Positions 57,501 through 64,000 of a stretch of 64,000 nt of DNA are shown piece after piece (positions within the stretch are counted from its first letter, which is position 1; each line of letters opens with the position of its first letter). This stretch comes from Aureobasidium sp. EXF-3400 (lineage: Eukaryota; Ascomycota; Dothideomycetes; Dothideales; Saccotheciaceae): NCBI GenBank assembly GCA_024195585.1, contig SWBL01000213.1:1-64000 (forward strand). The letters are read 5' to 3'. The notes beneath the pieces are model-generated. The model was not told where the DNA came from. It saw only the letters and a program-made list of their open reading frames with translations, and did not search any database. Position numbers and translations under genes: made by a program.

Positions 57501-58347
57501 CATTGACGACAGAACTTCTAGAGGAAGGTGCGATGGGTGAGGCCACTTTCTTCGACAAGACCTCTTGTGGGTGGCCTTGATTCTTGTCCCCTTGTTTCGA
57601 AACATTGTTTGGCGAAGCTTTTGAATGTGTGCTCGATGACGGTGGTGCGTTTTGCTTATGTTGTACAGGAGGAGTCCATGTCGGCTTGGAGACGACCGGC
57701 GGTCTCTTTACAGGCTGCGAGGCGGCGGGCCTTGTTGAGTTTCCCGCAAAGGCTGACGGGAAAACTTTTGTGGTGGCTGGGGTGAGAGCATAAGGTCGAG
57801 GGGATCGATCGGGGGCCGCTGGCAGCGGCTGCTGGGATAGTTGTGGTCGTGCGGGCGGCACTGGGATTGATCCAGGTGCAGGGACTGGTGCAGTAGATGA
57901 AGGTGCTGAACCAGACTTCGAGAGAGCAGCGAGCAAGCGTTGTGTCGCAGGGTTTGTTATTGAAACCCTGTTGTACTGTGGATGTTGCTGCTGCTGCTGC
58001 TGTTGTTGACGTTGCTGAGGCCGTTGCTGAGGCAGTTGCTGTGGCAGTTGCTGCTGCTGTTGCGCCGCAACCAGATGGGGCGGTAGAGAGGGTTGTATAT
58101 TTGGTCTGGCGATAGGTTGGGCAGTGTTGGCCTTCGGTTTCGAGGCGACTTGATCATTGCGTTGCTTGCGCGTGTCCCAGATGACCTTGGGCTCGTGGTC
58201 GCTGTCGCTTTCTGAGGGCGTGAAGAACAGTGTGTCCGGTATGCGCTGTGGTACATGGCGACTTTGCGACTCGGGCAGTGGAGGGCTGTCCTCGATCTCG
58301 ATCACCACTCGACCTCGCTGAGACATTGTCGGATCTCGCTGAGACAT
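54571..58347 (-). CDS. SANT/Myb-WD40-zinc ribbon protein, heterochromatin candidate
   Basis: A single exon encodes 1258 residues, starting at the ATG at 58347 (an upstream TTG frame is not used). The first 400 residues are disordered, with a glutamine tract near 95-125. A Myb/SANT-like segment (about 445-490, FTPEEDALVIHLKEVVKISW then FERFFPGRKWASMQSRY) precedes a WD40 propeller (about 600-1080: SPDGESFAAGAV, SPESKYMYSTGIDKHLHKY, VYSPHDNNLIAVGSTEGCVYIWDVR, RLYTGSSDGVVACWDPYR). A C-terminal zinc ribbon has CFRCG at about 1172 and CRTCGTAW about 20 residues later. Long WD40 proteins of this type include fission yeast Raf1 and Neurospora DIM-9 of H3K9 methylation complexes; the match is a hypothesis. 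The first 14 residues are a tandem copy (MSQRDPT, then MSQRGRV). Confidence 0.75.
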   Translation of the reverse strand: MSQRDPTMSQRGRVVIEIEDSPPLPESQSRHVPQRIPDTLFFTPSESDSDHEPKVIWDTRKQRNDQVASKPKANTAQPIARPNIQPSLPPHLVAAQQQQQLPQQLPQQRPQQRQQQQQQQQHPQYNRVSITNPATQRLLAALSKSGSAPSSTAPVPAPGSIPVPPARPQLSQQPLPAAPDRSPRPYALTPATTKVFPSAFAGNSTRPAASQPVKRPPVVSKPTWTPPVQHKQNAPPSSSTHSKASPNNVSKQGDKNQGHPQEVLSKKVASPIAPSSRSSVVNAKPSSSGANSSPHTGPNPQKVSPCKEPVRLPTSPKKPPPSPARQHLPSHKPMLNTSVIEIDSSDEDDPVVAAASPRSAGNGSSSQNSPRVGKRKLVELDDDEPIKRIRRTRSSIPRPESSTPLISSNVSQDDVVGSVENDSHQKFKFPTDLSKIRPFANRFGQPFTPEEDALVIHLKEVVKISWKDFERFFPGRKWASMQSRYSKVLTKRTARPVATSSFSQHATGKEAPYVNRELRRAHAQANLVDSLVASQEKEEETEAVDDPNRCRRSVRPLNYLVRHRELGSTLGREWPRKFQAGVRDLVYSSMGAQAYMDNASGDVSTIAWSPDGESFAAGAVAVTDIQSVDYNKPRNLVIGSAATQKIKELPHHTIKCRLPDGRRKELFSTVQAVAFSPESKYMYSTGIDKHLHKYRVGSSPLDTTLVCKRKHPASVDFLSVSNSGLVATGNASSGSDSIHVYSHYDDELAGPVSFSGLPQVNRNPSALKWGIAHHHQDYLLAGFSREAEVIYQEDDHRDKEGEVGLWDIRTQQRMETDAPNRNVFDLAWNPTPGGNSTIFAVASRPMGHVSHGIHSVVRLYSPQQTRAQHTMELDCPAWDINDVVYSPHDNNLIAVGSTEGCVYIWDVRYAKHGQHPLNALKHGESLAIMPYGKKRWETDTGVRFLSWGSERDRLYTGSSDGVVACWDPYRSDSDKHIRDVVQLNSAVMSGAFSPDFSRLLIGEDAARLNLLSVGNDGARFNRMTTARFSVEQSPLQEEDGSAPILWDCQNMLETQELEVKPAGTMPFRQVVQGPNYSGPWRLTAEAATRASREILKETATAREESQKLQDKILMSLRRRKKQTRKSGLRPTDPCSLDCGFIPLPDDYVAKEVWLSERIPDPSSDWIKKRAETDCFRCGNKATISSKARAIGCRTCGTAWRIGALGYEVIEQVKASAPRGKVEEGDTDVVDLCDSEDERDRFVREVSASESDSDLEAPY
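57984..58065 (-). repeat. CAG/CAA-type tract encoding polyglutamine
   Basis: A CTG/TTG-rich stretch on the plus strand encodes repeated glutamine with interspersed L, P and R on the minus strand, in the disordered N-terminus of the SANT/WD40 protein. Such tracts vary in length between strains. Confidence 0.8.
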
Positions 58348-58996
58348 TGTCGTCGTCGTGAACAGCCAACCGCGGAACAATAGAGGGTTCTGTCGTGTTT
58401 GCTCATTGCCATGAGTTGGCGTATGTCAGCTCGCCGACCGAGTGAATGCTGCAGTGGACGCTGAGTGCTGCAGCGGAGAAGTGAACGCTGAGCGAGATTG
58501 TGAGAAGACGCGTTGTGGAGCCTGATGACGCGCACGCGATAGATCACTTTATCTTATACCATTCCATTTTCGATGTATTTTTTATTCTCAAGACGTTGCT
58601 TTGAGGGTCACAGTGTGTTTCGGTGTTATCATCTAACTCTAGAACTCATTGGTACATCGTGTGTCGTCAAGAGTACCCCTTACTATTGAGGTCCGGCTTC
58701 TGCTTGCCCGCGAAGCGTCCTCGAATGGAGTTCCTTCACTAACCCCCACCGCACGTTCATCCGAGCACCAGGGGCTGGTCTGTAGTGTTTGCGCCCCCTC
58801 CTCCCCTCTTCTGCTGCGGGAGTGGTGTGTTTGATGTGTGGCTGCTAGGACTTCCAGCTGGCCAGACCTCAAACTTTCGAGGCATTCTCGATGTGATCGG
58901 ACTTGGTTCCTCGAGTCGCAATTGTAGCAAGCAAACTCAAGCGCGAGGAAAGGACTCAGTATCCTTCGTCTTGCATCTTGTCCATAAGCCGTAGCC
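58348..58996. other. Intergenic, promoter of SANT/WD40 gene
   Basis: This 650-base spacer lies between the SANT/WD40 gene and NCE101, both on the minus strand. I see no gene. Near 58445-58495 several GCTGAG/GCTGCAG words recur without a clear array. Confidence 0.4.
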
Positions 58997-59240
58997 TCAC
59001 GAGCTCAAGCCAGTAGCCTTTCCAATTCTTTTCTTGAGCGATTCGATTGTATCTTGTGTCGTCTTGCCCTTCTCCTTCTCGTCACGGTTGATGCGAACAA
59101 TTGCTGCGGATCCTCCGATGAACAACGCAAAGACTGGGTCAAGGTTCCTGTCGAATCCCATCAGTCACCCCTTCTATTGGTCGTCCATGGTGGTACACTA
59201 CTGACTTGGAGATGATGTAGGCGTAGCGTGGGGCAGACAT
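58997..59240 (-). CDS. NCE101: NCE101, small membrane protein
   Basis: Two exons, 59206-59240 and 58997-59147, encode 61 residues; the gene is too short and too split to show as one frame. The sequence MSAPRYAYIISK, then LDPVFALFIGGSAAIVR, then INRDEKEKGKT, fits the fungal Nce101 family: a short membrane helix followed by a basic tail with the N-R-E/D-E-K-E motif. Yeast NCE101 was named for involvement in non-classical (leaderless) protein export; its mechanism is unclear. The donor is GTCAGT and the acceptor GACAG, joining AA with G to keep the lysine. It lies between the SANT/WD40 gene and ATG8, all on the minus strand. Confidence 0.85.
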
Positions 59241-60500
<1,260 letters not shown>

Positions 60501-61083
60501 GTTGGCGATGTGATTTGAAGAGTTGTTTGTTGTGGAGAGGATTTAGCTGACGGAAGTTGAAGAGATGTGAGATAGCTAGGTTTGTGAAGGTGTTGCGGTG
60601 ATGAAGAAGGGAAGGAGGAGGGAGTCAGGCGCAGGCTGCGATGACCAATGATGAATCGGATGCGGGGTGGAGCAAGTGAGCACGGACAGCACACGAACGG
60701 TCGGTCACAAGTCAAGCTCCGTGTCTTATCTCCAACACAAAGGCAACTGCTGAATGTGAAAGAATGACTGAAGCGACGCATCAGTGAAAACAAAGGCGCG
60801 TGTGAGCATGCATTCTGTTGAATGACGAAATAATGAGAAAAATCACAAGACTTCATATGTCTACTGATCGGTATAGGTAGGTATCATCTGTTAACTTCAA
60901 TCATGCACCAAAACACCATGACGACCCCAGATAGCCCTCCAGATAACCTTCAAACAAACGCCATCCTCATAAACCCTAAACATTCACCTCACTCCATACG
61001 TGTCCCGTCACTATAGTGTTGCGGTAGAGAAGTAATACTGGTCCCAAAGGAACTCATAATCCTCAATTATTCCGCCAGCCATG
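60501..61083. other. Intergenic, ATG8 promoter and PEX16 3' flank
   Basis: The 583 bases hold the ATG8 promoter and the end of the PEX16 transcript; no other gene is seen. Confidence 0.5.
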
Positions 61084-62312
61084 TCAAGCAGTGGTTTGTT
61101 TCGGAGCTTGTTGGTTACTGAATGGATCCACGCTCTGTTTCATTTGTGTTAGCAGAGTCAGAGTCTCATACGGCGAGGTGGTGTGAACGTACTTGGTGAA
61201 TGTTTCGTAGAATGCACCTCTCATGAGCCACCATCCAAGGCTCCAGCCTCTTCTCTTCAATTCTTCTTTTTCAAGTGCTGTCAACGCTCGGAGGCCGCCG
61301 GCCCTGCGTTCTTGGAGATCCTTCTTTGCCAGTTGGCGTGCACCGTACTCTATCGTGACACCCAGCACCCAAGGCTGCCAGCTCTTCTTGTTCTTCGTTG
61401 CCCAGTAATGCATTGCTGCAGCATAGATGACTGGTCGAAGGATATAGAGGACCTCTGCCAGTTCGCCCATGCCGTTGACACGATGCAACAGAGCCTTTGG
61501 CGGCTTGATGTCGTCCGCTGTCAGAGCTTTGGACAAGAGGTAACCTGAGATGTCGGAAGATGATGGCAGAGTCGGTAGCGAAAGTCCAGTCCTAGGCATC
61601 GTCCATTGGGTATCTTCAGACTTCTCGGATGGTGGTGACTCCAGCCCGCTTCCATCTTTCTCCTCCAAGGTGCTAGGGTCCGCCTCGCGCTCAGGCAATG
61701 GTGGGTTTAACAACGGTCGCGAGTTGGTCAGACGCATGAGAAGCAGCCTGCACAGAGCCTTGACACTTTCGAGAAGTACAACGACCTTCCATCTCGCCTT
61801 CTCGCCCTTTCTCTTTGCAGCCATCTCACAGAGTAGCTCAGTATATTGTACCACTTGCAGAAGCATAGCGAGTCGTTTGTAGGCCGGAGACTTTTGCGCC
61901 CAGAACCGAGTGTAGCGGGTGTGTGGCGAGGGGTGAGGACGTTGTAGTGCCGGTAGACGCTGTACCGCACGCGCGAGGAGGGAGTCATGGTATATAGAAA
62001 GTAGTTGTACGCTCGAGTGTACTATACGCCTGATTCAGCTCTGGTGAAACGAGAGAAACAAATCGTCGTTCTTACGAGATTCAGATGCGATTTCCGTATC
62101 GCGGAAGCGACCTGACGCATGTTAGGTTTATCTTCTCAGATCAAGCAAGAGTCAGTACCTGGTAGAATATAGGTCAAGGAGCGCAAAGCACCCTCGATCT
62201 GGCTGACGGCGCTGGCATTCTTGGTTACAAAGTCGCCATACATCCGCAGATACTTGGGTGGAAGTGCAAGTGCTTCCTGTGTCGTGTGCGACACTTGCTT
62301 ATACAGCTCCAT
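61084..62312 (-). CDS. PEX16: PEX16, peroxisomal membrane biogenesis protein
   Basis: Three exons, 62159-62312, 62076-62111 (36 nt) and 61084-62021, encode 375 residues. The protein begins MELYKQVSHTTQEALALPPK, with the YGDFVTKNASAVSQIEGALRSL segment and RFRDTEIASES typical of Pex16, then QLLSIYHDSLLARAVQ, LLQVVQYTELLCEM and, near the C-terminus, EELKRRGWSLGWWLMRGAFY. The intron 2 acceptor is taken as GTATAG, because the nearby CAG gives a stop; phases then join. Pex16 is a membrane receptor for Pex3-dependent insertion of peroxisomal membrane proteins. In filamentous fungi it affects Woronin bodies and development; that is family knowledge, not seen here. Confidence 0.93.
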
Positions 62313-62547
62313 GACCTCGAAGCAAATTATACACTTGCAACCAGTATCAGGAGAAAAACAGGGAGCTTGCGACAGCCAAGTTGGTGATGCTCTCTCTTGT
62401 GGAGAAGCCTCGGCATGCGGATACCCCGGCCTGACTTGGCAGATGATCATCGAGCCCTCTGCGCGCGAGAAGCTGTTCTAAAGCAAACTCCGCCCTGCCT
62501 TTTTCCACACCCACATCGACGCGTTAGCTGCTCGAGGTCTGTCGTTG
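62313..62547. promoter_or_regulatory. Divergent promoter, PEX16 and FAR1-HD gene
   Basis: Only 235 bases separate the start codons of PEX16 (minus) and the FAR1-HD gene (plus), so the two share promoter sequence. Confidence 0.5.
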
Positions 62548-64000
62548 ATGGATTATCAGAACATGTACTCGTCTTTCGGGGACGAGTCTTCGGCTCAGAA
62601 TCCTTCAGACAACCCAGCCAGCGCGACTCCCAATTTCATGCAATTTGTCCTGTCGTCGTTTCCTAATCTCGCCCATCCTGGTCCAGCTCACCAACCAAAC
62701 TCTTCCGCGGCGACTACTCAGAGACCGTTCCTAACGTAAGTCTATACCATCCACGCGTGTAAGAATTGCCGCCAATGTGATTTTGTAACAAGGCCTGCCA
62801 ATTCCAACAACCGAATTGATCAAAGTCCTGTACACCAACCTTCCCCGACCGCGTCCAACGAACGTTCCAATACCACTTGGACCGAAGCCGAATGGCAGAA
62901 AGTCTACAGGTAAGCAAGTTTGATATTAAATCCCAAGACCACCATACTCATCCATCCCAGCAACACACCCGATGGCGTTGCCGAACTACGTGCAAGATGG
63001 GAGGCAGATCTGAGCCGTACTGAACTGCCTCCTCCGCCACCTGAAGTGCATGCTACCAAGCAGGAAGGCATTGATGTCAGGAATTTATCTCGCTACACAT
63101 ACGCGACGCTGACGATCGACTAGGCTGTAAAGAACTTCGCAAAAGATCATGGTTATGTCCTGGTCATTGGCCATTCATACAAGGATAAGGTGAGCATTTT
63201 TGTTCTGCTGTGATTCGGTTTCTTAGTCCTCAGCCTGCCGTGTTCTGACACAACCTGCCCTGCTTTAGTTTGCTGCGGTACTATTTTGAAAATTGTCCGA
63301 TCATGCTCAGTTGACTAATCCGAGTTCCCAGAATGGCGAAACAAACAAGGTCCTGTTGACCTGCGAGATGGGTGGTTACTTTCGCGACCATTTCAAGAAG
63401 AATCCAGGAACCAGAGTGCGCAACCGCATGAGCCGAAAGACTGGTTGTCCAATGAAGATTCTCATCTCCAAGCGACGCTTCTCTGACGAATGGGTTACGG
63501 TCATCAAAGATCACAAGCACAACCATGGTGCCTACAGGGCCAAGGTTACACTCACGGCTTCCAAAATGCCCGAACTGGAGGACGCTTTGCATGATTGGCA
63601 CATGGCTGAGATTTCGAGGGGCGAGGCGGTGCACGGAAACACACTCAAAGCTAGAGCCCTGGCAATGTATGCCGAGATGCCACAATACCGCGGCAAGTCT
63701 CCGCCAAACCTCGACAGAGACTGGCTCGATCAATACCGTATGCGCTACAATCTGCCCGGCAAGGTAACAAGACCACCGATACCAGGGATTGTTCGAGGCC
63801 CCAATAATCCTGAGCCTACGCCAATCAATGTCGATGATCAAATTCCTTTGGAGCCTCCAGCCTTTGCCGACTTGGAAGGAATCTTCCCATTGGAGCAGAA
63901 CCTCTTCTGGCCTACCAAGCAGTTTGTTCAGGAGTACATGTCCCGTTACGACGCCTCGCACGACTTCAAGCACGTCACACGAGTCTTTGCCCTATCAAGA
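62548..64000 (+). CDS. FAR1-like/CENP-B-HTH protein fused to HD domain, truncated
   Basis: Five exons, 62548-62735, 62793-62909, 62961-63075, 63124-63189 and 63332 to the window end, give 385 residues so far, with consistent phases. Intron 1 ends with an AAG acceptor, the weakest junction. Residues 1-100 are polar and disordered. At about 136-230 lies a FAR1/WRKY-GCM1-like fold (EGIDAVKNFAKDHGYVLV, a TCEMGG cysteine, TGCPMK, and DHKHNHGA histidines). A CENP-B/Tc5-type HTH follows (about 240-305, W-H-M...LKARALAMYAEMPQYRG then DRDWLDQYRMRYNL). After a proline-rich linker comes the start of an HD phosphohydrolase (FVQEYMSRYDASHDFKHVTR; His372-Asp373 and His376). The fusion is read from one frame without stops; the C-terminal half lies outside. 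Confidence 0.75.

Noticed and set aside
62221..62481. Plus-strand frame opposite the first PEX16 exon
   Set aside because: It is antisense to a well-supported PEX16 exon.

Overview
This 64 kb window is nuclear DNA from a filamentous ascomycete. The evidence is many short introns of about 48-70 nt with GT..AG ends and CTAAC-like branch sites, a dispersed 5S rRNA gene, and fungus-specific proteins such as an Arn/Sit-type siderophore transporter, an RGS-LOV photoreceptor, NCE101, a SOF1 orthologue and a fungal high-affinity cAMP phosphodiesterase. The protein set looks most like Dothideomycetes, but that class-level placement is inference from general resemblance. There are no CRISPR arrays, operons or prokaryotic features, and I recognised no intact transposon.

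Layout. 1-9.3 kb: 3' part of a 5S rRNA gene, a frameshifted ferritin-like (Rds1-type) secreted protein, a 3.2 kb gene-poor stretch with a 21-bp tandem repeat, a sugar-porter MFS transporter, and a siderophore-iron transporter whose upstream region carries GATA (SreA-type) and CCAAT motifs. 9.3-23 kb: a possible small membrane protein, an unrecognised probably mitochondrial protein, Ap4A phosphorylase, a four-exon HTH/Myb-like regulator, a GT34 mannosyl/galactosyltransferase with a coiled-coil tail, and a large conserved fungal protein. 23-39 kb: NTO1-like PHD protein (NuA3), cystinosin-like transporter, RGS-LOV photoreceptor, SOF1 and NAT3 (divergent, 196 bp apart), PP1 catalytic subunit, and a large LRR protein. 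40-54 kb: cytochrome c oxidase subunit IV, an acidic protein, a helical fungal protein, cAMP phosphodiesterase, a 2.8 kb gap, and a BCAS3-like beta-propeller protein. 54-64 kb: a SANT/WD40/zinc-ribbon protein, NCE101, ATG8, PEX16, and a truncated gene joining a FAR1-like DNA-binding region, a CENP-B-like HTH and the start of an HD phosphohydrolase domain.

Most genes are single housekeeping or signalling genes, not a biosynthetic cluster. cAMP phosphodiesterase, the RGS-LOV protein and PP1 all belong to environmental signalling, ATG8 and PEX16 to organelle turnover and biogenesis, but nothing shows that they are co-regulated. Exon boundaries were worked out by hand from splice signals and frame continuity. 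They recover several pieces that simple ORF calling loses: a start-codon-only exon in SOF1, a 16-nt last exon in PP1, a 16-nt exon in ATG8, and a two-exon NCE101.
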